Numbered from the stretch's first letter, positions 35,548-46,498 are shown. The stretch is 64,000 nucleotides of DNA from Acidobacteriota bacterium (GCA_016185425.1 JACPNQ010000004.1:62001-126000), one strand, 5' to 3'. The notes: generated by a model not told the origin, from the sequence alone. Made by a program: numbers and translations.

Positions 35548-36936
35548 TTAGCCTTCCGCTTCTTTTTCGGGCTCTGTTTCAACGGCCGCGGGCGTCGCAT
35601 CAGCCGCTGCCGCACCCGTTTCCGCAGGTGCCTCGGCGGCGGGAGCCGCCTCCGCCGGGGCCTCTTCTTCGTATGGACCGTAGTAGGCGTTCACGGAATA
35701 CTGGATACTTTCCAATGCCTTAGCGGTGATACCGGGAATAGCCTGAATCTCTTCCGGCGTCATGGCACCCAGCCGCTCCACGGTTCCAATTCCGGCTTCA
35801 AACAGCCGTTCCACTACCTTGTCCGGCAACCCAAAGTCGATCAGTACCGACAATGGCGCTCCAGATACTTGCAACTGCGCCATTTGTGCTTCCACTTCGC
35901 GGCGCTTTTCTTCCTCGCTCTTAATATCGATCTTCCAGCCGATCAGTTTCGCCGCCAGGCGGACGTTCTGCCCTTTTTTACCGATTGCAAGCGAAAGTTG
36001 ATTGTCGTCAACGATCACTTCCATGTGCCGGTCGTTCGAATCGATGACGGAAACGCGGCTGATCTTGGCCGGACTCAGAGCATGGGTCGCGAATTGAATC
36101 GGGTCCTCGGAGTGTTCGATGATATCGATTTTCTCGCCGCGCAGCTCGCGAATGATCGACTGCACGCGCATGCCTTTCATGCCGACACAGGCACCCACGG
36201 AATCGACATCCCGGTCCCGGCTCGCCACGGCGATCTTCGTGCGCTCGCCGGCCTCCCGCGCGCAGGCTTTGATAACAACCGTGTTGTCATAGATTTCTGG
36301 CACTTCCTGTTCAAACAGCCGCTTGACGAACTCGCAGTCGGCACGCGAAAGGATTACGCCGGAGTTCTTTCCGCTCCGCTCCACGCTCTTGATGACGCAG
36401 CGCACGCGGTCGCCGACCTGGAAGCTCTCCAGCCGGGACTGCTCCCGCTTCGGCAGACGGGCCTCCGTCTTGCTGCTGACATCGCAGACCAGGTCGCCCA
36501 TTTCCATTCGCTTTACAGTGCAGTTCACCAATTCGCCCACACGGTTGTGGAACTCGTTGAAGATCGTGTCCCGTTCGGCTTCGCGCACCTTTTGCATAAT
36601 GACCTGTTTCGCGGTCTGCGCCGAGATGCGGCCAAGGGCTTCGGTCTTTTTCGGGAACTTGATCTGCCCGCCGACCTGCGCCGTGCGGTCATAGTCCGTC
36701 GCTTCGCCGAGCGAAATCTCCTTCACAGGATCCTGCACCTGCTCCACGATGTTCTTCACCGCCGAGATTTGAATGGCGCCCGTCTTTTCATCGAAATCGG
36801 CGACCAGTTCCTCGTTGCCTTTGAACTGTTTCCGCGCCGCTGCCAGCATGGCGTCTTTCACGGCATCGATAACGACCTGCGGATTGATGCCTTTCTCCTT
36901 GCTCAGCATCTCAATCGATTGATAGATGGTTCCCAC
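35548..36936 (-). CDS. nusA: transcription termination/antitermination factor NusA
   Basis: 462 residues. N-terminal RNA-polymerase-binding domain (AMLAAARKQFKGNEELVADF), S1 domain (VNCTVKRMEMGDLVCDV), KH1/KH2 (SRDRDVDSVGACVGMKGMRV and DNQLSLAIGKKGQNVRLAA), a helix-hairpin-helix (MTPEEIQAIPGITAKALE) and an acidic Ala/Glu-rich tail of ~45 residues. It follows rimP by 15 bp. A 147-bp gap to infB contains no ylxR gene, which often sits there. Confidence 0.97.
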   Translation of the reverse strand: MGTIYQSIEMLSKEKGINPQVVIDAVKDAMLAAARKQFKGNEELVADFDEKTGAIQISAVKNIVEQVQDPVKEISLGEATDYDRTAQVGGQIKFPKKTEALGRISAQTAKQVIMQKVREAERDTIFNEFHNRVGELVNCTVKRMEMGDLVCDVSSKTEARLPKREQSRLESFQVGDRVRCVIKSVERSGKNSGVILSRADCEFVKRLFEQEVPEIYDNTVVIKACAREAGERTKIAVASRDRDVDSVGACVGMKGMRVQSIIRELRGEKIDIIEHSEDPIQFATHALSPAKISRVSVIDSNDRHMEVIVDDNQLSLAIGKKGQNVRLAAKLIGWKIDIKSEEEKRREVEAQMAQLQVSGAPLSVLIDFGLPDKVVERLFEAGIGTVERLGAMTPEEIQAIPGITAKALESIQYSVNAYYGPYEEEAPAEAAPAAEAPAETGAAAADATPAAVETEPEKEAEG

Positions 36937-36951
36937 TGTGACTCCTCTCGG

Positions 36952-37416
36952 CTACCACTCAAACTTCAAATTGGCTTTTTTTACTCTGTCCAAAGAGATC
37001 TGTGCCGTTTTCCCGTCGGCGGTCTCTACGGTCAGGACATTATCCGCGAATGCCCGCAGCATTCCGATCCACGTTGTGGCGTTCGCCACCGGATCGCGCA
37101 ACACAATTTTCACTTTCTTTCCAACAGACTTCTCGAAGTCCCGCGGCTTGCACAATTTACGTTCCACTCCGGGCGAGCTGACTTCCAAGGTGTACTCTCC
37201 GCCCGGAATCAGTTTGTCCTCGTCGAGAACCGCCTCCATTCCCGTGGAAACGGCTTCGCAATCGCCGTGCGTTACTCCGCCCTCTTTATCGATATAGACG
37301 CGTAAGACCCGGTGCCGGCCGCCACCCAGGAATTCGACATCGACCACTTCGATATCGCCCGAGCGCGCCACACGATCCGCAACATCCCAGATCTTGTCTA
37401 TCAATTCTTGCCGCAT
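36952..37416 (-). CDS. rimP: ribosome maturation factor RimP
   Basis: 154 residues. RimP assists 30S subunit maturation. GDIEVVDVEFLGGGRHRVLR, DKEGGVTHGDCEAVS and YTLEVSSPGVERKLCKPRDF are diagnostic, the last being the signature. First protein gene of rimP-nusA-infB-ylxP. Between it and the upstream tRNA-Val lies an intrinsic terminator at 37432-37461. Confidence 0.95.
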   Translation of the reverse strand: MRQELIDKIWDVADRVARSGDIEVVDVEFLGGGRHRVLRVYIDKEGGVTHGDCEAVSTGMEAVLDEDKLIPGGEYTLEVSSPGVERKLCKPRDFEKSVGKKVKIVLRDPVANATTWIGMLRAFADNVLTVETADGKTAQISLDRVKKANLKFEW

Positions 37417-37431
37417 AACTCGTTACAGCGG

Positions 37432-37461
37432 ACAAATAAAAAAGTGGGCTTTCGCCCACTT
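37432..37461 (-). terminator. intrinsic terminator between tRNA-Val and rimP
   Basis: On the minus strand an 8-bp perfect stem (AAGTGGGC / GCCCACTT, bases 37442-37461) with a 4-nt loop is followed by a T-rich tract (TTTTATTT). It lies downstream of the tRNA and 26 bp before the rimP start, so it can end the tRNA transcript and act as an attenuator for rimP-nusA-infB. Confidence 0.85.
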
Positions 37462-37547
37462 GTCGTTTGCCGTCGTCGATTCCCATTGTACAACTACGGC
37501 GGCATTCCGCAAGTGGCCCGCCGGACGGCCTATTCCGGACAGGGGCA

Positions 37548-37624
37548 TGGTGGGCGGTCACAGGATCGAACTGTGGACCTCCTGCTTGTAAGGCAGGCGC
37601 TCTAACCGGCTGAGCTAACCGCCC
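37548..37624 (-). tRNA. tRNA-Val (anticodon TAC)
   Basis: Clean cloverleaf on the minus strand: acceptor GGGCGGT/ACCGCCC, D-stem GCTC/GAGC, anticodon stem CCTGC/GCAGG with loop CTTACAA, T-stem CACAG/CTGTG with loop TTCGATC, discriminator A and an encoded CCA (37548-37550). Anticodon bases are 37588-37590. It sits 16 bp after the Fur-family gene and upstream of the terminator and rimP. Confidence 0.97.
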
Positions 37625-37640
37625 CTTTCTCCCTATTCTC

Positions 37641-38051
37641 TCACGCCGGGGAGCAGTCCCGGCAAGAGCCGTACAGAAGAAGGTCGTGCCCGGTGACCGC
37701 AAACCCCTGCGGCGCCAACTGTTGCACGTTTGGCAGACAAGCATTGAGCTCAAAAACCTTGCCGCACATCCGGCAATGGAAATGATGATGATGCTCCTTC
37801 CCGGCCACCTCGTAGTGAGTCACCTCGCCCGGGAGCTCCACGGCTGTCAGCCAACCCTCCTCCAGCAACATCTTGATATTGCGGTAAACCGTCGCGATTC
37901 CTAATCCGCTATGTTCGCCCGCCGCCAACTCCAGCACCTCGTTTGGATCGAGCGGCCGGTCCGTCGACAGGAATGCGGCGCGGATCGCGCGCCGCTGCCG
38001 CGTATCGCGCGTCACTCCGCGTTCACTCTCCAAACGCTGCGTTCCCGCCAT
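37641..38051 (-). CDS. Fur-family metalloregulator, probably zinc or peroxide responsive
   Basis: 136 residues. Winged helix with TRQRRAIRAAF and GIATVYRNIKMLLEEGWL (DNA-recognition helix), then the sensor HHHHFHCRMCGKVFEL and the second Cys pair GSCRDCSPA, a structural Zn(Cys)4 site. Fur, Zur and PerR cannot be told apart from sequence alone. Location 15 bp after a His-rich protein gene and an SmtB-type sensor gene favours zinc (Zur). Confidence 0.88.
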   Translation of the reverse strand: MAGTQRLESERGVTRDTRQRRAIRAAFLSTDRPLDPNEVLELAAGEHSGLGIATVYRNIKMLLEEGWLTAVELPGEVTHYEVAGKEHHHHFHCRMCGKVFELNACLPNVQQLAPQGFAVTGHDLLLYGSCRDCSPA

Positions 38052-38066
38052 GCGCCCCCTTTCTTC

Positions 38067-38417
38067 CTAAGCCAGCGACAGATCTCCATGGTTGTCGCAA
38101 TGTCCGCCATGTGGATGGTGCAGGTGGCCGTCCACAAGGTAGTCGACGTGATCACCGTGCGGCACCGGTTCGTGGCCGCAATCGAGGCCATGAATGTGGC
38201 CCGGCGCATGACCATTGCAGGCATGGCCCACGGTACAATGGTCCGGGTTCGCACGGCCGACGGGAATAGCGTGCTCCTCGTAGTGGTCACCCTTGTGGTT
38301 ATGCAAGTGGCCGTCGTGCAAGTAGTCGATGTGATCGCCATGCCGAACGGCGATATGTCCGCATCCGGGGCCGTGGACATGAAAATGAGTGCTCTCGGTG
38401 TGAATCTTATGGGACAT
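38067..38417 (-). CDS. histidine-rich metal-binding protein with two repeats
   Basis: 116 residues, of which 28 are His and 5 Cys. Two copies of a ~31-residue unit are visible: CGHIAVRHGDHIDYLHDGHL and CGHEPVPHGDHVDYLVDGHL, each followed by a His cluster. This density of His/Cys/Asp points to binding of zinc or nickel as a buffer or chaperone. No signal peptide. The start overlaps the end of the SmtB-type gene by 11 bp, and the Fur-family gene follows after 15 bp. Confidence 0.85.
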   Translation of the reverse strand: MSHKIHTESTHFHVHGPGCGHIAVRHGDHIDYLHDGHLHNHKGDHYEEHAIPVGRANPDHCTVGHACNGHAPGHIHGLDCGHEPVPHGDHVDYLVDGHLHHPHGGHCDNHGDLSLA

Positions 38418-38787
38418 AACGAGCTTCCACTGCCTTCCTCTCCAGAGCTTTTGTTCGCCGCGGTTCGACGGCGTGTTCGAGCGCGTTGAAGATCAAATCC
38501 ACAACGTGCTGATCGGCAAGTGCGTATAGGATGTGTTTCCCCTGCCGCCGCCGGACCACCAAACCCTCCAACCGCAACACCCGTAACCGCTGGGAAACAG
38601 TTGAAATCTCGTCGCCGACGGCCGTTGCCACCTCGGTGACACAGGTCTCGCCATTGGCTAAGAATGCCAACAGCCGGAGGCGGGACGGGTCGCCCAACGC
38701 CCGGAAGATCCTCGCCGCCCGTTCAATAGCAACGGCACTCCTCGGGGAGGCCGCCATCGGGTAGTTGTACGCTCGATACCTATTCAT
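38407..38787 (-). CDS. ArsR/SmtB-family metal-sensing repressor
   Basis: 126 residues from the ATG at 38787; an ATG at 38757 is possible. Winged helix: LGDPSRLRLLAFLANGETCV and GDEISTVSQRLRVLRLEGLV. The alpha-5 zinc site of SmtB/CzrA is fully kept with the same spacing: Asp92, His94, His105, Glu108 (SmtB D104, H106, H117, E120). Cys49 lies in the alpha-3 helix as in SmtB C61. The sensor should release its operator when it binds zinc. A perfect palindrome abuts its start codon. Confidence 0.9.
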   Translation of the reverse strand: MNRYRAYNYPMAASPRSAVAIERAARIFRALGDPSRLRLLAFLANGETCVTEVATAVGDEISTVSQRLRVLRLEGLVVRRRQGKHILYALADQHVVDLIFNALEHAVEPRRTKALERKAVEARYVP

Positions 38788-38803
38788 TTGAACATCTGTT
38801 CAA
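38788..38803. promoter_or_regulatory. SmtB-type operator palindrome
   Basis: TTGAACATCTGTTCAA is a perfect 7-2-7 inverted repeat containing TGAACA-N2-TGTTCA, very close to the TGAACA-N2-TATTCA core of SmtB/ZiaR-type operators. It directly abuts the start codon of the SmtB-type gene (38787) and lies 109 bp upstream of gmd, so it could also affect the divergent gmd promoter. Confidence 0.75.
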
Positions 38804-38911
38804 GTGTTCAGATTATGCCCTCGGGAAGACGGCTGTCAAATCCGAGTCTCCCAGTACCCCTATGCTATTCTGAGGAGACTTATTCTTCGGGAATTGGCAC
38901 AAAGAAGACGA

Positions 38912-40907
<1,996 letters not shown>

Positions 40908-41049
40908 CCGCTTCGGAACCTTTCGATCGCGAGCGTTCCGTTATCCACACCTTCAGTTCTTGAAGTACCTGACGAGAGGTTGTTAAACTCAATCATTCGC
41001 TCCTAATGCCGCGTCGACCCGGTTGTCCTACGCTTTCCTAAGCCAATCC

Positions 41050-43365
41050 ATGCACATCGCTGTTAATCTGCGCCAGTATTACAAAGGGAAGATCGGAGGA
41101 ATGGATAATTATGTCCGCAACATACTGGGCGGGCTCAGCCACCACCGATTGACGATTTGGGTACACAACGGTGAAGTCGCCAGCGTGCGCGAGTTTGCAC
41201 CTTCCGCGAAGATTATTGGGATCAGGCACGAGGAGGGGACCTCCCCCATCGAGGATGGCCTCCGCCGCGGCTCGTTCGACGTATTCTTTTGCCCGCTTCT
41301 TGTCCTTGAACCGCTTGTAGTCTCCCAACCGTCTGCGGTCATGATGCCCGACGTGCAGCACGAGTTCTTCCCCGAGTTCTTTGAACCAGGCGTCCTCCAG
41401 TGGCGCCGCAAGAACTACGGTCCGAGTGCACTCAACGCGGACGTGCTCTTCACGCTCAGCGAGCACGCAAAATCAACAATCGTTGAGAAGTTTCGAGTCG
41501 CGCCGGAAAAGATTGTCGTGATTCATCTCGATGCCGATCCGGAATTCCGGCGGCCCCTTCCCCGGAATCCCACCCAAGCTTTTCTCGACCTCAAACTTCC
41601 TACCAGGTATCTGTACTTCCCAGCCAACTTTTGGCCGCATAAGAATCACTCAAACGTTCTAAAAGGGCTCCGCCTGGCGATCGCCGAGGGAGAGGAAAAC
41701 CTCCACCTCGTCCTGAGCGGCTTTCCCGCCGGCAGCGAAGAGCTAGAATCCGAAGTTAAGCGCCTAGGTCTTGAAGGAAAAGTGCATTTCAAGGGCTACC
41801 TCGACAAACGGGTTATCCCGGAGGTTTATCACAACGCAATCGCCCTCTTGTTCGCTACCAAGTTCGAGGGGTTCGGAATCCCCTTGCTGGAAGCGCTTTA
41901 TTGCGGCACACCTGTTGTGACTTCCCACTCAGGCAGTTGCGTTGAAGTTGCCGGGGACGCCGCAGTGCTTGTGGACCCGCTCTCACCGGAGAGCATCGCC
42001 AACGGAATCCGCCGCATCGCCAGTGATCCTGACCTCCGCCATGCCCTCGTCGCCCGAGGCACCGAACGCGTCAAGGAGTTTTCCTGGAGACGTGCTATCG
42101 ACCTGACGGAATCAGCGCTTAAAGCAGTCACCGATCCTTCCTATCGAAAGCCGTCTCGCATTTCTGTCTCCGAATGGCCACGCATTGGTATCGTAACGCC
42201 GGCCTACAATATGGCCCAGTTCCTGGAGGAGGCCATCACCAGTGTCCTCTCCCAGGACTACCCAAATCTCGACTACGTCGTTATGGACGCCGGGTCCAAG
42301 GACGGCACAATCGACATTCTTCGCAAGTACGAGGGCAAACTGCGATGGGTATCCGAGCGCGACAATGGCCAGGCTGACGCCATCAACAAAGGCTGGCATG
42401 CCCTGACTGGGGATATCTTTGCGTTCCTGAACGCCGACGACACCTATCTCCCCAATGCGCTCGCCACAATCGCCGGCCATTTCAAACGAAACCCCGGCGT
42501 TGGAATGATCTACGGCGAGGCCTACCATGTGGACGTAAACGGGGAAATTCTGGACCGCTATCCCACACAACCCTTCGATTTTCAATCGCTCAACAACCAG
42601 TGCTACGTCTGTCAGCCTGCGGCATTCTTACTCCACGAAGCATATGCCAACGCGGGAATGATGAACGTAAATATGCATTACGCACTCGACTACGAGCTCT
42701 GGATCCGCGTGGCCAGGCAGTACGGCGTGAAAAAGATCGACGAGTACCTCGCCACGTCGCGCATGCACAAGGACAACAAGACTCTGTCCAGCCGCCGAAA
42801 GGTCTACCAGGAGATTATAAGTGCGGTGAAGGCGCAGTACGGCTACGTCCCTTATGAATGGGTCAACGGTTATTCGTGCTTCCTGCTCGACAACAAGGAT
42901 CAGTACTTTGATCGCTCGAAGCCAACAATCAGCTCCCATGCGCTGAGTCTCCTTATCGGCAGCTACCACAACCCGAACAGCCTCCGCCGCTATTGGTCGG
43001 AGTGGCGGCAAATGACCGGAATCGGTGGCCAGTTCAACGGCCGATGGGAAGATGGCTGGATCTCCCGGCGATACGAATGCGGCATGGCTATCTCGCCCAA
43101 CTCGGCAGCCCTGCGCATCGTCGGCAAGCACAGCGCGCCAATCGAAAACCTCCGTCTGCAAGTCCGCATAGACACCAGAACTATCGAGGATCAGCGGCTC
43201 CCCTCCCCCGGACCGTTCGTGATAGAGGTGCCCCTACCGACTGAATTCCGCGGCAAGCAGTGTCAGCTTTCCATCGAATCCAACCGTACCTGGCGCCCGC
43301 GCGCAAATGGCGACTATCGCCAGCTTTCCTGCATTATTGACACCCTCGAACAGGTTCGTTCGTGA
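41050..43365 (+). CDS. bifunctional GT4-GT2 glycosyltransferase with C-terminal accessory domain
   Basis: 771 residues from the ATG at 41050. Residues ~1-365 form a GT-B GT4 enzyme (HIAVNLRQYYKGKIGGMDNY, ALLFATKFEGFGIPLLEALY with the GT4 E-x7-E motif). Residues ~375-620 form a GT-A GT2 enzyme (IGIVTPAYNMAQFLEEAITS, then NADDTYLPNA as the DxD). The last ~110 residues are a beta-rich domain ending in SFIDTLE-like residues. Two transferases on one chain suggest addition of two successive sugars. It overlaps the next GT2 gene by 4 nt. Confidence 0.9.
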   Translation: MHIAVNLRQYYKGKIGGMDNYVRNILGGLSHHRLTIWVHNGEVASVREFAPSAKIIGIRHEEGTSPIEDGLRRGSFDVFFCPLLVLEPLVVSQPSAVMMPDVQHEFFPEFFEPGVLQWRRKNYGPSALNADVLFTLSEHAKSTIVEKFRVAPEKIVVIHLDADPEFRRPLPRNPTQAFLDLKLPTRYLYFPANFWPHKNHSNVLKGLRLAIAEGEENLHLVLSGFPAGSEELESEVKRLGLEGKVHFKGYLDKRVIPEVYHNAIALLFATKFEGFGIPLLEALYCGTPVVTSHSGSCVEVAGDAAVLVDPLSPESIANGIRRIASDPDLRHALVARGTERVKEFSWRRAIDLTESALKAVTDPSYRKPSRISVSEWPRIGIVTPAYNMAQFLEEAITSVLSQDYPNLDYVVMDAGSKDGTIDILRKYEGKLRWVSERDNGQADAINKGWHALTGDIFAFLNADDTYLPNALATIAGHFKRNPGVGMIYGEAYHVDVNGEILDRYPTQPFDFQSLNNQCYVCQPAAFLLHEAYANAGMMNVNMHYALDYELWIRVARQYGVKKIDEYLATSRMHKDNKTLSSRRKVYQEIISAVKAQYGYVPYEWVNGYSCFLLDNKDQYFDRSKPTISSHALSLLIGSYHNPNSLRRYWSEWRQMTGIGGQFNGRWEDGWISRRYECGMAISPNSAALRIVGKHSAPIENLRLQVRIDTRTIEDQRLPSPGPFVIEVPLPTEFRGKQCQLSIESNRTWRPRANGDYRQLSCIIDTLEQVRS

Positions 43366-44531
43366 GCCAGCCGCTCGTCACGATTGTCACTCCTTCCTAC
43401 AATCAGGGGCATTTCATAGCCGCCACTATCGAGAGCGTTCTCTCCCAGGATTATTGCCACATCGAGTACATCATCATGGATGGCGGCTCCACCGACGCGA
43501 CTCAATCCGTCGTTTTGCCCTACCAGAACCGGCTCACATTTATCTCTGAGAAGGATCGCGGCCAGACCCATGCAATCAACAAAGGTTTTCGCATGGCCAA
43601 GGGTGAGATCGTCGCCTACCTCAACTCGGACGACACACTCCTCCCTGGCGCCGTATCCCGTGCTGTTGCCGCCCTCAATCAACATCCCGATGCTGGCGCC
43701 ATCTATGGCGACGGATATCAGATTGACTATCACGGCAACGTCAAACAGAAGTTTCCCTTTACTGAGCCGTTCAATCTCTGGAAATTGACCTTCGTCCTCG
43801 ACTACATCCTCCAGCAATCTGTTTTCTTTCGGCGCTCTTGCGTCGAAGCGGTCGGCTGGTTTAACGAGGATCTGCACTTCGGAATGGACTGGGACATTCT
43901 AGTCCGGCTCGGCAAGCGATATGGACTTGCTTACGTGCCCGAATCATTGGGCTGCCTCCGCGAATATGACGAAGCGAAATCCTTTGCCGGCGGTGCCCGC
44001 CGTTTCGATGAACTCGCGCGGCTGCTTCGCGAACAGACCGGCGAGAGGTATCCGCCCGGGTGGTGGTTCTACGGCTGCGACACATACGACAAGATTTGGG
44101 GCGAACGGATACGGCACTTCGTGCCCGGCCCGCCTGGCCGTGCTCTCGCTTTGCGCTTCGGGCATCTGTGCCGTGCGCTCATCGAGCGCGCGCAATACCA
44201 TTCTCAGGGGATTTTTTCCGACGGATGGGGCTCGCAAACGGTGCATTGGATGCTGCCCTCCTGTTACAACAATGTAGCCATTCGAGGTGCACTTCCCCAC
44301 TGGGCGTCGCCGCTTGCGCGCCAGCATCTGAGCGTTTACGTGGACGGGCGCCTGGCCGCCACCCAACAGCCCGGACTCGGCGAGTTTGAGATTGTCGTCC
44401 CGTTGCCCCAGTCGAACGCCGCGCACATTCGAGTGGAAGCCCGCACTACCGTCACTCCGGCACGCCACGGTCTCGGCACTGATACGCGCCGCCTGGCTTG
44501 GCAAGTGCGCGGCTTCGACGGTCTACGCTAG
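43362..44531 (+). CDS. GT2 family glycosyltransferase with C-terminal accessory domain
   Basis: 389 residues from a GTG overlapping the previous stop (GTGA). GT-A core: VTIVTPSYNQGHFIAATIES, IIMDGGSTDATQS, LNSDDTLLPGA (DxD) and YGDGYQIDYHG. After ~280 a beta-rich domain follows with DGW, a hydrophobic ladder and GEFEIVVPLPQSNAAHIRVE; it resembles the end of the preceding GT4-GT2 protein. The 3' end overlaps the convergent gmd-like gene by 4 bp. Confidence 0.88.
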   Translation: MSQPLVTIVTPSYNQGHFIAATIESVLSQDYCHIEYIIMDGGSTDATQSVVLPYQNRLTFISEKDRGQTHAINKGFRMAKGEIVAYLNSDDTLLPGAVSRAVAALNQHPDAGAIYGDGYQIDYHGNVKQKFPFTEPFNLWKLTFVLDYILQQSVFFRRSCVEAVGWFNEDLHFGMDWDILVRLGKRYGLAYVPESLGCLREYDEAKSFAGGARRFDELARLLREQTGERYPPGWWFYGCDTYDKIWGERIRHFVPGPPGRALALRFGHLCRALIERAQYHSQGIFSDGWGSQTVHWMLPSCYNNVAIRGALPHWASPLARQHLSVYVDGRLAATQQPGLGEFEIVVPLPQSNAAHIRVEARTTVTPARHGLGTDTRRLAWQVRGFDGLR

Positions 44532-45529
44532 ACTGCTTCGCGGGCCGGGAGGGGGATGCCCAAAGCCGCACAATCCGCTTCCACCATCTCCCTCACCATC
44601 TCTTCAAACCCCTTGTTCGGCATCCAGCCCAGGATACGCCGCGCCTTACTCGCATCCCCGCACAACGCCACCGACTCGCCCGTCCGGAAGAAGTGCGGAT
44701 CCGTCACAACGTACCGCTCCCAGTCCAGCCCGGCGCACTGAAACGCAATCCTCACGAAATCGCGCACCGAGTGCAGCAATCCCGTTGCAATCACGTAGTC
44801 ATCGGGTTCCGGCTGCTGCAGCATCAGCCACATTGCCTTGACATACTCTTTGGCATAGCCCCAGTCGCGCTCCGCGTCCAGGTTGCCCAGCCGCAGCTCG
44901 CTCGCATGGCCCGCCAGGATCCTCGCCACCCCGGACGTAATCTTTCGCGTAACAAACTCGTGGCCCCTTCGCGGCGATTCGTGATTAAAGAGGATGCCGC
45001 TCGACGCATGCATCCCATACCGTTCCCGGTAGTTGCGGATCAGCTCAAACCCCGCCACTTTGCTGATGCCGTAAATCGACCGCGGCCGGAACCGCGTCTG
45101 CTCATTCTGTGGTGCGGATGCAGCGCTCCCGAACATTTCCGACGTGCCGGCAAAATAGAATCGGCAATCCGGCACCAGATCCTTCAATGCCGCCAATAGG
45201 TAATGGGTACCATTGATATTCGCGGTTAATGTCGAAAACTCATCGTCAAACTCGTAGCTAACGAAACTCGCCGCGGCTAGGTGATAGCATTCATCCGGGC
45301 GGATCTTCGCCACTGCATTAAAAATGCCCGCATAGCTCTCAAGCGACGCAGCCCGCAGATCGATCCGGTCCAGCAGATGGACTAATCGCTCCAACCGATG
45401 CTCGGGCGCCTCAAGCCCAACGCGCCGCACAAGTCCGAACACCTCGTACCCGCGCTCCAGCAACTCCTCGGCCAAGTACGAGCCATCCTGTCCATTAACA
45501 CCAGTGATAAGGGCGCGCTTTGTCGACAT
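44528..45529 (-). CDS. second GDP-mannose 4,6-dehydratase-like epimerase
   Basis: 333 residues. [20 protein letters not shown], the AGTSEMFG and SIYGISKVAGFE active site, and [20 protein letters not shown] are Gmd-type, but the segment after the first strand (LVRRVGLEAPEHRLERL) lacks the [10 protein letters not shown] loop of the first gmd. It could be a second Gmd with a different partner, or an enzyme for another GDP- or UDP-sugar. It is on the minus strand, opposite the fucose genes. Confidence 0.85.
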   Translation of the reverse strand: MSTKRALITGVNGQDGSYLAEELLERGYEVFGLVRRVGLEAPEHRLERLVHLLDRIDLRAASLESYAGIFNAVAKIRPDECYHLAAASFVSYEFDDEFSTLTANINGTHYLLAALKDLVPDCRFYFAGTSEMFGSAASAPQNEQTRFRPRSIYGISKVAGFELIRNYRERYGMHASSGILFNHESPRRGHEFVTRKITSGVARILAGHASELRLGNLDAERDWGYAKEYVKAMWLMLQQPEPDDYVIATGLLHSVRDFVRIAFQCAGLDWERYVVTDPHFFRTGESVALCGDASKARRILGWMPNKGFEEMVREMVEADCAALGIPLPAREAV

Positions 45530-45559
45530 TAGGATCTGTGGCCGGGACCGGGAGCGCCG

Positions 45560-46498
45560 CTATCGAATCAGCATGCCCATCCGCCGCGCCACCCACGTAT
45601 CATTCCAACGGCGAACGAAGGCACCCAAACTCATCACTCCCGACCATTCCTTCCAGAATCGGAATGGCGACGACCAATTCAAGAGCGTACCAACTATCAG
45701 GCTAAAAACAAACTTGGTGAACGACGGCCGGAGCGGCTCAAAGAATTGATCCCGCTGATCAAGCAGAAACGATGCGTAACTGTGCGCCCATCGGAACGGA
45801 ACATACCCGTAGTATTTGCGCAACGCGCGGCAAGCCTCTTCGAAGCCTACGGTGCGCTGCCGGAGCGTTTTGTTCGACCGATGCATCCGGGAATTCGCCA
45901 GCAACGCCTCGATCTTCAGTAACTCGTGCGTTTGTGCCAGGCGGAGCCAGAGTTCGTAATCGAATGCCACCTGGTATTCGGTGTCGAACCCTCCGACGGA
46001 ACGCAACACATCCGCTCGCAGAAAACAGGCGGGCTGGCAGATGTAGCAGGATTTAACCAGCGTTTCTTTATGGAATGGCTCCGTGGGATAGCTGTCGATT
46101 CGTTTGCCGTCGTTGTCAATCCAATATGCGTTCCCGTAGACTCCCGCATTGTCTGGATTCTCCTGTAGCCAGTGCACGGCTGTGCGCACTGCGCCGGGGA
46201 AATAGGTGTCGTCAGCATTGATGTAGGCGAAGACTTTGCCCTTTGCTGCCGCCAGTCCCTTTTCCAGCGCTTCCGCTACGCCGCCATCCGGTTCGACGAT
46301 CAGCCGCATCCGGTCCGGGTACTGCGCGACGAACTCGCAAATCACTTCCGCAGTGCGGTCGGTGGAGCCGCCGTCCACCAAAATGTACTCAATATTCGGA
46401 TAATCCTGCGATAAAACGCTCTCGATGGTTTTGCGAATAAACGACTCCATGTTCAGGCATGGGGTGATGATCGTTACCAGCGGGAGTTTTGCGTCCAT
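45560..46498 (-). CDS. GT2 family glycosyltransferase
   Basis: 312 residues from the ATG at 46498. LVTIITPCLNMESFIRKTIE, ILVDGGSTDRTAEV, YINADDTYFPGA (DxD) and CYICQPACFLRADVL form the GT-A core. It is clearly related to the GT2 half of the GT4-GT2 protein (shared RMHxxNKTLxxR and YGYVPxxWxxxYxxFLLDxxDQ). 30 bp upstream of the gmd-like gene on the same strand, so the two may act together. Confidence 0.88.
   Translation of the reverse strand: MDAKLPLVTIITPCLNMESFIRKTIESVLSQDYPNIEYILVDGGSTDRTAEVICEFVAQYPDRMRLIVEPDGGVAEALEKGLAAAKGKVFAYINADDTYFPGAVRTAVHWLQENPDNAGVYGNAYWIDNDGKRIDSYPTEPFHKETLVKSCYICQPACFLRADVLRSVGGFDTEYQVAFDYELWLRLAQTHELLKIEALLANSRMHRSNKTLRQRTVGFEEACRALRKYYGYVPFRWAHSYASFLLDQRDQFFEPLRPSFTKFVFSLIVGTLLNWSSPFRFWKEWSGVMSLGAFVRRWNDTWVARRMGMLIR

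Noticed and set aside
35518..37305. 595-codon open frame on the + strand across nusA and rimP
   Set aside because: It is exactly antisense to two certain genes, has no family motif and reflects GC-rich codon bias.
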